Notes: generated from the sequence alone by a model not told the origin. DNA of 64,000 nucleotides from Jeotgalibacillus terrae (GCF_016908195.1 NZ_JAFBDK010000004.1:62001-126000); one strand, 5' to 3'; numbered from the stretch's first letter, positions 44,699 through 57,905 are shown. Numbers and translations: made by a program.

Positions 44699-46543
44699 AT
44701 GACGAATCTTAGGCAAGACTTACGAAACATTGCAATTATTGCTCACGTTGACCATGGGAAAACAACTTTAGTAGACCAGCTATTGAAACAATCAGGTATC
44801 TTTCGATCAAATGAGCATGTAGATGAACGTGCAATGGATTCGAACGATATTGAAAGAGAGCGCGGTATTACCATCCTTGCGAAAAACACTGCGATTCAAT
44901 ATAAAGATACACGTATTAACATTCTCGATACACCTGGACACGCAGACTTTGGTGGAGAAGTAGAACGTATTATGAAAATGGTTGATGGTGTTCTTCTTGT
45001 TGTCGATGCATATGAAGGCTGTATGCCACAGACACGCTTTGTACTGAAAAAGGCACTTGAACAGAATCTGACACCAATCGTTGTTGTAAACAAAATTGAC
45101 CGTGACGCTGCCCGTCCTGCAGAAGTAATTGATGAAGTGCTTGAACTTTTCATCGAACTTGATGCGAACGAAGATCAGCTTGAATTCCCGGTCGTTTATG
45201 CTTCAGCAATTAACGGAACAGCAAGTCTTGATCCTGAACAGCAGGATGAGACGATGGAGTGTCTGTATGATTCAGTTGTAGAGAACATTCCTGCGCCGGT
45301 TGATAACAGTGCTGATCCGCTTCAGTTCCAGATCGCTCTTCTTGATTACAACGATTATGTTGGCCGTATCGGAATTGGCCGTGTGTTCAGAGGAACGATT
45401 GAGGTGGGACAACAGGTTTCCTTAATGAAACTTGATGGCAGTGTGAAAAACTTCCGTGTTACAAAAATATTCGGTTTCTTTGGCCTTAAGCGTGAAGAAA
45501 TCCAGTCAGCAAAAGCTGGAGATCTGATTGCAGTATCCGGAATGGAGGATATCAACGTAGGGGAAACAGTTACACCTGTAGACCATCAGGAAGCACTTCC
45601 TGTACTGCGTATCGATGAGCCGACATTACAGATGACATTCTCTGTCAACAACAGTCCATTTGCTGGACGTGAAGGTAAGTTTGTTACTGCACGTAAAATC
45701 GAAGAGCGTCTGGAAGCACAGCTTGAAACAGACGTAAGTCTTCGTGTTGATCAGACTGATTCGCCTGATGCATGGGTTGTATCAGGTCGTGGTGAACTTC
45801 ACCTTTCAATCCTGATTGAAAACATGAGACGTGAAGGATATGAACTGCAGGTTTCTAAACCTCAGGTAATCGTACGAGAAATTGATGGTGTTCGCTGTGA
45901 ACCGGTTGAGCGCGTTCAGATTGATGTACCTGAAGATAACACTGGTTCAATTATTGAATCAATGGGTGCAAGAAAAGGCGAAATGCTTGATATGGTGAAT
46001 AACGGTAATGGTCAAGTCCGCCTTGTATTTATGATTCCTGCACGTGGTCTAATTGGATATACAACTGAGTTTATGACAATTACACGTGGTTTTGGTATCA
46101 TTAACCACTCATTTGACAGCTACCAGCCAATGCAGCCGGGCCGTGTCGGTGGACGCCGTGCCGGAGTACTTGTATCTATGGATAAAGGACAGGCATCACA
46201 GTATGCAATCCTGGGCGTAGAAGATCGCGGTACGATCTTTATTGAACCTGGTACTGAAGTATATGAAGGGATGGTTGTTGGAGAGCATACGCGTGAAAAT
46301 GATCTGACCGTCAATGTAACGAAAATTAAAGCAGCTAATAATATCCGTTCTGCTAACAAAGAGCAGACGACTACACTTAAAAAAGCGAGACTGATGACGC
46401 TTGAGGAATCTCTTGAGTACCTGAATGATGATGAGCTTTGTGAGATCACTCCTGAGACAATCAGAATCCGCAAAAAGATTCTTGATAAAAACGAACGTGA
46501 GCGTGCTCAGAAAAAGCAAAAATACGCTGAAGCAGGCAAATAA
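44699..46543 (+). CDS. typA: Ribosome-associated GTPase TypA/BipA
   Basis: A 614-residue translational GTPase related to elongation factors. G1 is AHVDHGKTT near residue 16, G2 lies in RERGITI, G3 is DTPGH and G4 is NKID. Domains II, III and V follow, with the TypA-specific C-terminal region ([16 protein letters not shown]). It binds the 70S ribosome and supports ribosome assembly and growth at low temperature. CAGGAG precedes the ATG. Full length. Confidence 0.96.
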   Translation: MTNLRQDLRNIAIIAHVDHGKTTLVDQLLKQSGIFRSNEHVDERAMDSNDIERERGITILAKNTAIQYKDTRINILDTPGHADFGGEVERIMKMVDGVLLVVDAYEGCMPQTRFVLKKALEQNLTPIVVVNKIDRDAARPAEVIDEVLELFIELDANEDQLEFPVVYASAINGTASLDPEQQDETMECLYDSVVENIPAPVDNSADPLQFQIALLDYNDYVGRIGIGRVFRGTIEVGQQVSLMKLDGSVKNFRVTKIFGFFGLKREEIQSAKAGDLIAVSGMEDINVGETVTPVDHQEALPVLRIDEPTLQMTFSVNNSPFAGREGKFVTARKIEERLEAQLETDVSLRVDQTDSPDAWVVSGRGELHLSILIENMRREGYELQVSKPQVIVREIDGVRCEPVERVQIDVPEDNTGSIIESMGARKGEMLDMVNNGNGQVRLVFMIPARGLIGYTTEFMTITRGFGIINHSFDSYQPMQPGRVGGRRAGVLVSMDKGQASQYAILGVEDRGTIFIEPGTEVYEGMVVGEHTRENDLTVNVTKIKAANNIRSANKEQTTTLKKARLMTLEESLEYLNDDELCEITPETIRIRKKILDKNERERAQKKQKYAEAGK

Positions 46544-46565
46544 TTAAGAGGAGCTGACAACCTCC

Positions 46566-46877
46566 ATGGTGAATGTAGAAGACCGCTTATCATTTTTTCC
46601 TGCGCTGTACAGAGTTGAAGCTAACCCTGATGCAGGAATGTGGTATCTTTACCTCACGATTATATTATTGTCAATTGTCGTCTATAAGCTTGGCTTTGCA
46701 AAAAAGCTGCCGCCGCTTAAATCTGCAATGATCTATCTGTTTCTGATTTTAGGATGTACAGTTCTTACGTTTCTGGCAGTCTTTTTACCAGTCACAGAAG
46801 GATTGATCATTGCAGCACTTATCCTGATCATCTATAAGATCAGGCTGAGACGTGAGCAGGCTAAAGGCACAATTTAA
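46566..46877 (+). CDS. ylaH: Membrane protein YlaH
   Basis: A 103-residue membrane protein with three hydrophobic helices (about 22-38, 47-66 and 72-90) and a basic C-terminal tail. It matches YlaH by size, topology and place after typA. The GAGGAG ribosome site is about 13 bases from the ATG, so the GTG one codon later is an alternative start. Probably co-transcribed with typA. Function unknown. Confidence 0.85.
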   Translation: MVNVEDRLSFFPALYRVEANPDAGMWYLYLTIILLSIVVYKLGFAKKLPPLKSAMIYLFLILGCTVLTFLAVFLPVTEGLIIAALILIIYKIRLRREQAKGTI

Positions 46878-46919
46878 TACAATTTGTAAGGAATGGCGTG
46901 AAAACCTCCCTTATCTTAG

Positions 46920-46950
46920 AAAAAGGCACCTGATTCCAGGTGTCTTTTTC
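46920..46950 (+). terminator. Terminator after ylaH
   Basis: AAAAGGCACCTG and CAGGTGTCTTTTT pair around ATTC. It separates the typA unit from the ilv region. Confidence 0.92.
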
Positions 46951-47087
46951 TTGTTATCAAAATGCTTATCCTGCATACGGTTTTTAAACAGGTATGCGGT
47001 TTTATCACCGAATAATGAATAATGATGTATATAAATACTTATAAATGTATATAATTTAAAACATCCAAAAAAGATGGATACATCTAT

Positions 47088-47298
47088 AATTTTCTGTTTT
47101 CTAAGCTGTCAAGACACCTTTGTAAAGCCTTTTCGTTCAAAAACACCTCACATGAGCATGTAAAAATAAAAAAATTTTCATCCTGCAAAAAAATGCATAG
47201 TATCAATGATGTAAACGATTACATTTTATTTAAAAATTCTAATTTGTCTAAAAATTTAATTTTCAGCTGTTGACGGACTTGTATATCCGCGTTATGAT
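47088..47298 (+). promoter_or_regulatory. ilvE promoter region with cre box
   Basis: TTGACG (47270) and TATGAT (47293), 17 bases apart, make a strong sigma-A promoter. ATGTAAACGATTACA at 47209-47223 fits the cre consensus at every defined base, centred about 89 bases before the expected RNA start, an activating distance. CcpA activates ilv-leu in B. subtilis from a similar place. AATTTTCWG half-matches to the CodY box occur at 47088 and 47258; neither has the second half. The rest of 46951-47087 is A/T-rich with nothing clear. Confidence 0.75.
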
Positions 47299-47352
47299 TG
47301 TCAACAATTCAAGCCTACGGGCCACGATAAAGCGATGGAAGGAGTGAATAAG

Positions 47353-48252
47353 GTGAGTGAACAATTAATTTTTTTAGATGGAGAATTTGTTTCAAAACAA
47401 GATGCTAAGATCTCTGTTTATGATCATGGTTTCTTATACGGTGATGGGGTGTTTGAAGGTATTCGTTCCTATAATGGAAATGTGTTTCGACTTGAAGAGC
47501 ACCTTGTAAGGCTGTATGACTCTGCAAAATCAATTCTGCTTGAAATCCCTTATACCAAAGAGGAGATGCAGCAGATTATTATTGAGACACTGCAGAAGAA
47601 CAACTTGAAAGACGGCTATATCCGATTAGTTGTATCACGTGGTGTTGGCAACCTTGGACTTGATCCATTTACATGTAAAAGACCAAGTGTGATTGTCATC
47701 GCTGAATCCTTAGCACTGTTTCCGAAAAAGCTTTATGAAACTGGCATTGAAATTGTAACAGTTGCCAGCAGAAGAAACCGCTCAGATGTATTGAGTCCGA
47801 AAGTAAAATCACTGAACTACTTAAATAACATCTTAGTGAAAATTGAAGCTGGTCTCGCAGGTGTACCTGAAGCATTAATGCTGAATGACCAGGGTTACGT
47901 AGCAGAAGGTTCTGCTGACAATATCTTTATTGTCAGAGGAAATAAGATCCTGACGCCTCCCGGTTATGTCGGGGCACTTGAAGGGATTACAAGAAACGCA
48001 ATTATTGAACTGGCAAGAGATAAAGGCTACGAGATGGAAGAAGCAGTATTTACAAGACATGATGTGTATGTAGCAGATGAAGTTTTCCTGACAGGTACTG
48101 CAGCTGAAGTCATTGCAGTCGTAAAAGTGGACGGACGTGTGGTAGGTGAAGGCGTTCCTGGAAATATAACAAATGATTTACTTGAATCTTTCAGAGAATT
48201 AGTCATTAAAGACGGTGTTAAGGTATATAATTCAGCATTAAATGCAGGCTAA
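47353..48252 (+). CDS. ilvE: Branched-chain amino acid aminotransferase
   Basis: A 299-residue fold-type IV aminotransferase. The PLP lysine is K152 in PKVKSLNYLNN, and YDHGFLYGDGVFEGIRSY is the family N-terminal block. It does the last step of valine, leucine and isoleucine synthesis. D-alanine aminotransferase is related, but the operon supports IlvE. GTG at 47353 follows GGAAGGAG; the ATG at 47335 lies on that site. It is the first gene of the operon and is upstream of the T-box, so its own expression escapes that control. Confidence 0.92.
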   Translation: MSEQLIFLDGEFVSKQDAKISVYDHGFLYGDGVFEGIRSYNGNVFRLEEHLVRLYDSAKSILLEIPYTKEEMQQIIIETLQKNNLKDGYIRLVVSRGVGNLGLDPFTCKRPSVIVIAESLALFPKKLYETGIEIVTVASRRNRSDVLSPKVKSLNYLNNILVKIEAGLAGVPEALMLNDQGYVAEGSADNIFIVRGNKILTPPGYVGALEGITRNAIIELARDKGYEMEEAVFTRHDVYVADEVFLTGTAAEVIAVVKVDGRVVGEGVPGNITNDLLESFRELVIKDGVKVYNSALNAG

Positions 48253-48304
48253 CTTTTTTAACGCTTAACTTTCGTGAGTTAAAGCAATTATACGTTAAAT
48301 CATT

Positions 48305-48570
48305 GATGAGGTTAAAGTACGCAGCAAAGGGCTTTTACAGAGAGCCGGGATTGGTGGAACCCGGTATTGCCAGTTGTGTATGACATCCCCTCGGAGTGGA
48401 ACACTGAAATTTTGCAGTAGGTGTTCACGGACATTTGTTCGTTATCAAAGAACAGGTTATCTGTTCATGAGGCAGCTTTTGCTGCGAAGTAGGGTGGTAC
48501 CATGAAAAGTCTTTCATCCCTATACAAAGGATCACGTGTCTATTTGTATGGGTTTGAAAGGCTTTTTCAT
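48305..48570 (+). promoter_or_regulatory. T-box riboswitch leader (isoleucine-type specifier)
   Basis: The T-box core AGGGTGGTACC is at 48491-48501. The distal stem I shows AGAGAGCCGGG and GGTGGAACCCGG. The terminator spans 48504-48568, pairing GAAAAG and CTTTCA with TTGAAAG and CTTTTTC. By spacing to the conserved CCTCGGAG, the specifier is ATC at 48385-48387, an isoleucine codon; a CTC at 48390 is too close to the GAG. Uncharged tRNA-Ile should favour read-through into ilvB. A weak promoter may exist around 48265-48292. Confidence 0.9.
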
Positions 48571-48605
48571 TTGTTTAAAAAAGGATTTAAAGGAGGCATG
48601 TTTCA

Positions 48606-50342
48606 ATGAGTGTGCAAGTAAATACGAAACAGGCAGAAGCACTTGGCGGTGATGTACAGAAGCAGGCAGTTCAGGGAGCGGATATATTTATTCAATCTCT
48701 TCAAAACGAAGGTGTAGAAATGATTTTTGGGTATCCGGGTGGCGCAGTGCTCCCGATCTATGACGCATTGTATAAAAACCCTATCCCACATATTCTTGCC
48801 AGACATGAGCAGGGAGCGATCCATGCAGCTGAAGGGTATGCAAGAGTTTCAGGTAAGACAGGCGTTGTAATCGCAACATCCGGTCCAGGTGCTACTAACC
48901 TGGTAACAGGTATTGCTGATGCCATGATGGATTCACTGCCGCTCGTTGTGTTTACAGGCCAGGTGGCAAGTGCAGTAATTGGAACTGATGCTTTTCAGGA
49001 AGCAGATATTGTGGGCATTACACAACCGATCACAAAGCATAACTATCAGGTGAAAGACGTAAATGATTTGCCAAGAATTATTCATGAAGCATTTCATATC
49101 GCATCTACCGGACGACCGGGACCAGTACTCGTTGACATCCCGAAAAACGTATCAAATGAAGTGTTTACAATGGCTGAGGTAAAGCAGACTGAAGTGAATC
49201 TGCCGGGTTATCAGCCGACGACCACACCGAATTTTCTGCAGATTCAGAAAGTGGCTCAGGCAATTCAAAAGGCTGAAAAACCGCTCGTACTTGCGGGAGC
49301 AGGTGTACTTCATGCCAAAGCATCAGAAGAGCTGACTACCTTTATAGAACAAACCGGACTACCGGTTACCAATACACTGCTGGGTCTAGGTACGATCCAC
49401 GGTGAGCACGAACAATTTCTGGGTATGGCTGGCATGCATGGCACATATGCCGCGAACATGGCAATATGTGAATGTGACCTGCTAATCAACTTCGGTGCGA
49501 GGTTTGATGATCGCTTAACCGGAAACCTTGAACACTTTGCACCGAATGCTCAAGTTATTCATATCGATATTGACCCGGCGGAAATAGGCAAAAATGTCCC
49601 GACTGATATTCCAATCGTTGCAGATGCAAAAGAAGCGCTGCAGGCACTGTTGAAACTCGGTATCAAAACAGATGGCATTGAACAATGGTCGAACCATCTC
49701 AACAGCATGAAGGAAGAATATCCGCTTCATTATAAGAGAGAAGAAGAAGGCATTCTCCCGCAGGAAGCAATTGAATTGCTTCACAAGCATACTGGCGGAG
49801 ATGCAATCGTAACGACTGATGTAGGACAGCATCAGATGTGGGCAGCACAATACTATAAGTTCAATCACCCGGATCACTGGGTTACATCAGGCGGACTTGG
49901 GACAATGGGCTTCGGTTTCCCGGCAGCTATTGGTGCACAGCTTGCAAAACCGAAAGAAACGGTCATTGCCATCACAGGAGATGGCGGCTTCCAGATGACA
50001 CTGCAGGAACTATCACTATTGCAGGAAAGTCAGATTCCTGTAAAAGTTGTAATCTTAAATAATCAGTGTCTCGGGATGGTAAGACAGTGGCAGCAAACGT
50101 TCTATCAGGAAAGATACTCACAGTCACTTATGCCATCACAGCCTGATTTTGTAAAGCTCGCTGAAGCTTATGATCTTGAAGGTTACAAAGTAACCAGTCT
50201 GGATGAAGCAGATGAAGTATTTGAAAAAGCGATGAATTCAAATAAGCCAGTCCTGATCGACTGCAGGGTAAAACAGATTGAGAATGTATACCCGATGGTT
50301 GCACCAGGAAAAGGGCTGCATGAAATGTTAGGGGTGAAATGA
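48606..50342 (+). CDS. ilvB: Acetolactate synthase large subunit
   Basis: A 578-residue ThDP enzyme that joins two pyruvates, or pyruvate and 2-oxobutyrate. Three-domain pyruvate-oxidase fold; catalytic glutamate in [15 protein letters not shown] near 75; ThDP motif [10 protein letters not shown]...NNQCLGM near 470. AAAGGAGG precedes the ATG. Biosynthetic type, as shown by the following regulatory subunit. It is the first gene controlled by the T-box. Confidence 0.96.
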   Translation: MSVQVNTKQAEALGGDVQKQAVQGADIFIQSLQNEGVEMIFGYPGGAVLPIYDALYKNPIPHILARHEQGAIHAAEGYARVSGKTGVVIATSGPGATNLVTGIADAMMDSLPLVVFTGQVASAVIGTDAFQEADIVGITQPITKHNYQVKDVNDLPRIIHEAFHIASTGRPGPVLVDIPKNVSNEVFTMAEVKQTEVNLPGYQPTTTPNFLQIQKVAQAIQKAEKPLVLAGAGVLHAKASEELTTFIEQTGLPVTNTLLGLGTIHGEHEQFLGMAGMHGTYAANMAICECDLLINFGARFDDRLTGNLEHFAPNAQVIHIDIDPAEIGKNVPTDIPIVADAKEALQALLKLGIKTDGIEQWSNHLNSMKEEYPLHYKREEEGILPQEAIELLHKHTGGDAIVTTDVGQHQMWAAQYYKFNHPDHWVTSGGLGTMGFGFPAAIGAQLAKPKETVIAITGDGGFQMTLQELSLLQESQIPVKVVILNNQCLGMVRQWQQTFYQERYSQSLMPSQPDFVKLAEAYDLEGYKVTSLDEADEVFEKAMNSNKPVLIDCRVKQIENVYPMVAPGKGLHEMLGVK

Positions 50343-50854
50343 TGAAACGTGTGATCACAACAACAGTTATTAATCAAAGTGGCGTGCTGAACCGGGTCAC
50401 CGGATTACTCATGAAAAGGCAGTTTAACATTGAAAGTATTACTGTCGGACACACTGAACAGCCTGGCATTTCAAAAATGACTTTCGTTGTTCATGTGGAA
50501 GATCAGAGAAAGCTTGAACAACTGCTGAAACAACTGCAGAAACAAATTGACGTATTAAAAGTAAATGATATCTCTGATAAGGCGATTGTAACGAGAGAGC
50601 TTGCACTGATTAAAGTGCTCTCACCGCCTGCAGTCAGAAGTGAAATCACAAGTATTATCGAGCCTTTCCGGGCAACTGTGATCGACATGAGTAAAAATGT
50701 GATCACAGTTCAGGTTACCGGAGACCCTGAAAAGGTTGAGGCCTTTATTGATCTGGTCAGACCCTATGGAATTAAGGAAATGACAAGAACAGGCGCAACA
50801 GCCTTCGTCAGGGAAAATCAGAAAACACCATCACAGCAATTATCAATTTTATAA
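50342..50854 (+). CDS. ilvH: Acetolactate synthase small regulatory subunit
   Basis: A 170-residue regulatory subunit. The N-terminal ACT domain (VITTTVINQSGVLNRVTGLLMKRQFNIESITVG) binds valine for feedback inhibition, and the C-terminal part stimulates IlvB. Its ATG overlaps the ilvB stop codon, so translation is coupled; AGGGGTG is five bases upstream. The 102-base gap to ilvC holds a small palindrome (CCTCCATGGAGG), no gene. Confidence 0.95.
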   Translation: MKRVITTTVINQSGVLNRVTGLLMKRQFNIESITVGHTEQPGISKMTFVVHVEDQRKLEQLLKQLQKQIDVLKVNDISDKAIVTRELALIKVLSPPAVRSEITSIIEPFRATVIDMSKNVITVQVTGDPEKVEAFIDLVRPYGIKEMTRTGATAFVRENQKTPSQQLSIL

Positions 50855-50926
50855 AACATTTTAAAATAACAGCGTATAACCTCAGTTGAACCTCCATGGA
50901 GGAGGTCAGCGTGATATAAAAACTAA

Positions 50927-53513
<2,587 letters not shown>

Positions 53514-53531
53514 CACAGGGGAGGAATTATC

Positions 53532-54632
53532 ATGAAAAAAACAGTAGCAGTTCTGCATGGAGACGGAGTTGGACAGGAAGTAACAGAAGCAGCAGTAAAA
53601 GTTCTCCAGTCGGTTGGACGGAGATTTGACCATACATTTGAGGTTAAAAAAGGGCTGATCGGCGGAATTGCTATTGATGAGACAGGTGATCCTCTGCCGA
53701 AAGAAACAATTGATGTCTGTGAGAAAAGTGATGCTGTCCTGCTTGGGGCAGTTGGCGGTCCTAAATGGGACCAGAATCCTTCAGAACTCCGTCCGGAGAA
53801 AGGGCTGCTGGGTATCAGAAAGCACTTTGGACTATTTGCCAACTTGAGACCGGTAAAAGCCGTTAAGGGAATGAGTGAAGCATCCCCGCTGAAAGATCAT
53901 CTGTCAAAAGATGTGGATATGATGATTGTCAGAGAACTGACAGGCGGTCTTTACTTTGGGGAACCAAAGAGAAAAACACACAACGGTGCTGTTGATTCCC
54001 TGACTTATTCAAGAGAGGAAATCGAACGCATTGTTGAACAGGGATTTGAACTTGCGCGTCTGAGAAAAGGAAAAGTAACGTCAGTTGATAAAGCGAATGT
54101 ACTTGAAACAAGCAAGCTTTGGAGAGAAGTGGTAGAAGAGAAGAAAGCACACTACCCTGATGTTGAAGTTGAACATTTGCTTGTGGATGCAGCTGCGATG
54201 AAGCTGATCACCCAGCCTGCATCATTTGACGTTGTTGTTACTGAAAATCTTTTCGGGGATATCCTGAGTGATGAAGCTTCCGTACTTACCGGTTCACTCG
54301 GTATGCTGCCATCAGCGAGTATCCGTTCAGACGGATTCGGTTTATATGAACCGGTACACGGTTCAGCACCGGATATTGCAGGAATGAATATTGCAAATCC
54401 GTCGGCTGCAATACTGTCAGTTGCGATGATGCTGAAGTACTCATTTGGAATGGAAACTGAAGCGTCTGCAGTTGAAACAGCTGTATACAGCGTCTTTGAC
54501 GATGGTTATTGTACAACAGATGTGCAGAAGTCAGGACACCGCGTACTGACAACTTCTGCTTTTGCCGATAAAGTGATTGAAGAGCTTGAAAGAGAGCTGG
54601 TATCAGACCATATCTTGTCTGCTTATGTATAA
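53532..54632 (+). CDS. leuB: 3-isopropylmalate dehydrogenase
   Basis: A 366-residue NAD+-dependent decarboxylating dehydrogenase. Typical blocks are LGAVGGPKWD, the substrate arginines in LRPEKGLLGIRKHFGLFANLRPV, and FGLYEPVHGSAPDIAG near 275-290. GGGGAGG precedes the start; 18 bases separate it from leuA. Confidence 0.96.
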   Translation: MKKTVAVLHGDGVGQEVTEAAVKVLQSVGRRFDHTFEVKKGLIGGIAIDETGDPLPKETIDVCEKSDAVLLGAVGGPKWDQNPSELRPEKGLLGIRKHFGLFANLRPVKAVKGMSEASPLKDHLSKDVDMMIVRELTGGLYFGEPKRKTHNGAVDSLTYSREEIERIVEQGFELARLRKGKVTSVDKANVLETSKLWREVVEEKKAHYPDVEVEHLLVDAAAMKLITQPASFDVVVTENLFGDILSDEASVLTGSLGMLPSASIRSDGFGLYEPVHGSAPDIAGMNIANPSAAILSVAMMLKYSFGMETEASAVETAVYSVFDDGYCTTDVQKSGHRVLTTSAFADKVIEELERELVSDHILSAYV

Positions 54633-54651
54633 GTGAGGAGGGAACAGTCTT

Positions 54652-56055
54652 ATGGCGAAGACGATTATTGAAAAAGTTTGGAACGATCATATCGTATATG
54701 AAGAAGAAAATAAACCGGACCTTCTCTATATTGACCTGCACCTGATTCATGAAGTGACATCACCGCAGGCATTTGAAGGCTTAAGATTAAAAGGAAGAAA
54801 AGTCAGAAGACCTGATTTAAGCTTCGCCACAATGGATCATAACGTACCGACAAAAAATCGTGAAGTCATTAAAGATCCAGTGTCAAAGCAGCAGATGAAT
54901 ACACTTGCAGATAACTGTAAGGAATTCAATATACCGCTTGCGCATATGCATCACCCGGATCAGGGTATTGTCCATGTGATTGGCCCGGAACTCGGTCTGA
55001 CTCAGCCTGGTAAAACCATTGTCTGTGGGGACAGCCATACTTCTACTCACGGAGCATTCGGAGCCCTTGCATTTGGCATCGGAACAAGTGAAGTGGAACA
55101 TGTGCTGTCAACGCAGACACTATGGCAGTCCAAACCGAAAACGATGGAAATCAAAGTAGAAGGTGAACTTGGCTTTGGTGTTACGGCGAAAGACGTTATT
55201 CTTGCAATTATTTCAAAGTTCGGTGTAGACGCGGGTACAGGATATGTTGTTGAATATACCGGGGATGCGATCAGAAAGATGTCAATGGAAGAGCGGATGA
55301 CGGTGTGTAACATGTCTATTGAAGCCGGTGCCCGTGCAGGTCTGATCAGTCCTGATGAAAAAACAGCTGAGTTTTTGAAAAACCGTGCTCATGTACCTGC
55401 AGAGCAATATGAGGAGCTGAAAGAAAAATGGCTCAGTTATGCGACAGAAGAAGGCGCAGTCTATGATAAAACGCTGACGATCCACGCAGATGAAATTGAA
55501 CCATTTGTAACATGGGGCACGAACCCTTCAATGGGGTCCGGTATATCAGCTAATGTGCCAACTGCTAGTGACTACACTCAGAATTCTAAAAAGGAAGAGT
55601 TAAAACAGGCTCTTTCTTATATGGATCTTTCAGAAGGCATGCCGATTACCGACATTGAAATCCAGCATGTATTTATCGGATCCTGTACAAATTCAAGGAT
55701 CGGTGACCTGAGAGCTGCAGCAAAAGTAATTGAAGGAAAGAAAGTACATGAGAATGTCACAGCAATCGTTGTACCTGGTTCATTTACAGTGAAAATGAAA
55801 GCTGAGGAAGAAGGACTTGATCAAATCTTTAAAAATGCAGGGTTTGACTGGCGTGAGTCCGGCTGCAGTATGTGCCTTGCTATGAATGATGATATCGTTC
55901 CAGCCGGAGAACGCTGCGCCTCGACTTCCAATCGGAATTTTGAAGGAAGACAGGGAGCGGGAGCCAGAACACACTTGGTCAGCCCTGCAATGGCTGCAGC
56001 AGCTGCAGTAACAGGCAGGTTCACAGATGTCCGTAAAATGAATGTTTACGCATAA
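54652..56055 (+). CDS. leuC: Isopropylmalate isomerase large subunit
   Basis: A 467-residue aconitase-family protein. The [4Fe-4S] cluster cysteines are seen in [13 protein letters not shown] and in [10 protein letters not shown], with HTSTHGAFG earlier. With LeuD it converts 2- to 3-isopropylmalate. GTGAGGAGG precedes the ATG. Confidence 0.96.
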   Translation: MAKTIIEKVWNDHIVYEEENKPDLLYIDLHLIHEVTSPQAFEGLRLKGRKVRRPDLSFATMDHNVPTKNREVIKDPVSKQQMNTLADNCKEFNIPLAHMHHPDQGIVHVIGPELGLTQPGKTIVCGDSHTSTHGAFGALAFGIGTSEVEHVLSTQTLWQSKPKTMEIKVEGELGFGVTAKDVILAIISKFGVDAGTGYVVEYTGDAIRKMSMEERMTVCNMSIEAGARAGLISPDEKTAEFLKNRAHVPAEQYEELKEKWLSYATEEGAVYDKTLTIHADEIEPFVTWGTNPSMGSGISANVPTASDYTQNSKKEELKQALSYMDLSEGMPITDIEIQHVFIGSCTNSRIGDLRAAAKVIEGKKVHENVTAIVVPGSFTVKMKAEEEGLDQIFKNAGFDWRESGCSMCLAMNDDIVPAGERCASTSNRNFEGRQGAGARTHLVSPAMAAAAAVTGRFTDVRKMNVYA

Positions 56056-56067
56056 GGAGGGAAATTG

Positions 56068-56640
56068 ATGGAGCCGGTAAAAAAATTAACAAGCAGTATT
56101 GCACCACTTGATCGTATTAATGTTGATACGGATCAGATCATACCAAAGCAGTTTCTGAAAAGAATTGAACGCACCGGGTTTGGTCAGTTTCTCTTTTATG
56201 GGTGGCGGTTTAACGAAGATGGTACACCGAATCAGGATTTTATTTTAAATCACCCTGCTTATAAAAATGCTGAAATCCTTGCAGCAGGAGAAAACTTCGG
56301 CTGCGGCTCTTCAAGAGAGCATGCACCGTGGTCACTGCAGGACTATGGGTTTAAAGTGATCATTGCACCATCTTTTGCTGATATTTTCTATAATAATTGT
56401 GTAAAAAATGGTATCCTTGCCATCAGACTTGAAGAAGCTGATCAGTTAATACAGGCAGGGAAAGAAGGTAAATCTGCTGAAGTGGATCTTGAATCACAGA
56501 CAGTGAACTGTGATGGCCACACATGGCATTTTGATATTGACCCGTACTGGAAGCAGATGCTTCTGAATGGCTGGGATGAAATCTCGATTACATTTCAGTA
56601 TGAAGATGCTATCAGTAAATACGAAGAATCGCACGTCTAA
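56068..56640 (+). CDS. leuD: Isopropylmalate isomerase small subunit
   Basis: A 190-residue swivel-domain partner of LeuC. Conserved block: GENFGCGSSREHAPWSLQDYG. The ATG at 56068 follows AAGGAGGG at seven bases; a TTG one codon earlier is less likely. Full family length. Confidence 0.95.
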   Translation: MEPVKKLTSSIAPLDRINVDTDQIIPKQFLKRIERTGFGQFLFYGWRFNEDGTPNQDFILNHPAYKNAEILAAGENFGCGSSREHAPWSLQDYGFKVIIAPSFADIFYNNCVKNGILAIRLEEADQLIQAGKEGKSAEVDLESQTVNCDGHTWHFDIDPYWKQMLLNGWDEISITFQYEDAISKYEESHV

Positions 56641-56662
56641 TTACAATGAGAGGATGATCAAC

Positions 56663-57663
56663 TTGGGAATTTCTATAACACGAGCGCATTATTTGACGCA
56701 GCAGAAGAACTGAGCAGCTATGTACACAGAACGCCATGTAAACAGTCTGATACACTGAATAAGTTAACAGGACAGCAGGTATTTATGAAGCTTGAAAACC
56801 TTCAGAAAACTGGTTCATTTAAAGTCAGAGGTGCGATGAATAAAGTAGCCTCGCTGACTGAGCTGGAGTGCAAAAGAGGAATCATCGCAGCATCAGCTGG
56901 CAATCACGCACAGGGAGTAGCGCTTGCCGGACAGAAAAAAGGGGTGGATGTCACAATTTTTATGCCGGTGACAACACCTGATACAAAAGTAAATGCGACA
57001 CGCGAATACGGTGCTGAAGTCGTACTGACAGGTGAATCTTTTGATGAAGCTTATGCAGCAGCATGCAAAAAGCAGGAGGAAACAGGTGCTGTATTTATTC
57101 ATCCTTTCGATGATCTTAAAATCATCGAAGGTCAGGCAACTGCAGCGCTTGAAATGCTGCAGCAATGTCCGCATATAGAAAGAGTGTTTGTCCCAGCAGG
57201 CGGTGGAGGGTTACTTGCCGGCACAGCGCTTGCTGTTAAGGCGTTAAAGCCCTCTGTAAAAGTGATCGGAGTTCAATCAGCTTCAGCTCCTGCAATTGCA
57301 GCATCTTTCTTTGGACAGTCGAGCAGCGAAGTGCCTTTTCTACCTACAATTGCTGAAGGAATTAAAGTGAAATCTCCAGGGAAACTGACAACTTCAATCA
57401 TCAACAAATATGTGGATGATATGGTGACAGTGACTGAAGGAGAAATTGCCAAAGCAATCCTGTTCATGCTTGAAAGAGAAAAAATGATGGTTGAAGGCGC
57501 TGGAGCAGCAGGCATTGCAGCTCTTCTCAGTAATACACTGTCTCCTTATTCAGGCCAGACTGGCGTTATTGTAAGCGGCGGAAATTTTGATGCAGCTAAA
57601 CTCGGCAAATGTATTGAACTGGCCGGGGAAGTGAAAGAACCGAAGCGCAAGTTGATTATTTAA
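56663..57663 (+). pseudogene. ilvA: Short-form threonine dehydratase, start region frameshifted
   Basis: The frame encodes a fold-type II PLP dehydratase that makes 2-oxobutyrate from threonine. The PLP lysine is in KTGSFKVRG, the phosphate loop is GGGGLL and the exit glycines are SGGNFD. It lacks the ACT regulatory domain, like TdcB. Homologous sequence (ALFDAAEELSSYVHRTP) extends well upstream of the first in-frame ATG (56785), back to 56665, but the frame has no start codon there. A GAGAGGA site and TTG at 56663 are one base out of frame; one extra G in the GGG run would join them. Internal start at 56785 would give 292 residues. Confidence 0.7.
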
Positions 57664-57668
57664 TGTAT

Positions 57669-57703
57669 AAAACCCTAAAGCCGGCCGGCTTTAGGGTTTT
57701 ATT
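57669..57703. terminator. Terminator of the ilv-leu operon, shared with ylaI
   Basis: AAAACCCTAAAGCCGG is followed directly by its exact reverse complement, a perfect 32-base palindrome with T runs both ways. Confidence 0.93.
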
Positions 57704-57905
57704 AAAATTCTTTTTCGATTTTTCTTGAACTTTTGTATTGTTTGAAATTACCTGTAGCAATCCTTTTTTTTGTTTTACTTTCAATCCGGCTGTTACACTC
57801 TTCGCAAAGATAGGTATGAATCGGACGGTTGCGGAGCTTTTTAGCCAGTGGACTGAAATCTTCAATTGATTCAATTTTATCGCATAAAAAACATTTTACT
57901 CTCAT
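57702..57905 (-). CDS. ylaI: Zinc-ribbon protein YlaI
   Basis: A 67-residue basic protein. Cysteines C5, C8, C34 and C37 form two CxxC knuckles for zinc. It matches YlaI (DUF2197) by memory. A nucleic-acid role is possible, unproven. In B. subtilis it directly follows ylaH, so the 10-kb ilv operon sits between two normally adjacent genes. Confidence 0.87.
   Translation of the reverse strand: MRVKCFLCDKIESIEDFSPLAKKLRNRPIHTYLCEECNSRIESKTKKRIATGNFKQYKSSRKIEKEF

Noticed and set aside
47088-47266. CodY boxes upstream of ilvE
   Set aside because: Both candidates match only the AATTTTCWG half of the consensus; AT-rich DNA gives such matches by chance.
50887-50925. CCTCCATGGAGG palindrome and a 7-codon frame between ilvH and ilvC
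   Set aside because: Too short to support a leader peptide; the hairpin lacks a T run. It may be an RNA processing site, but that cannot be shown.
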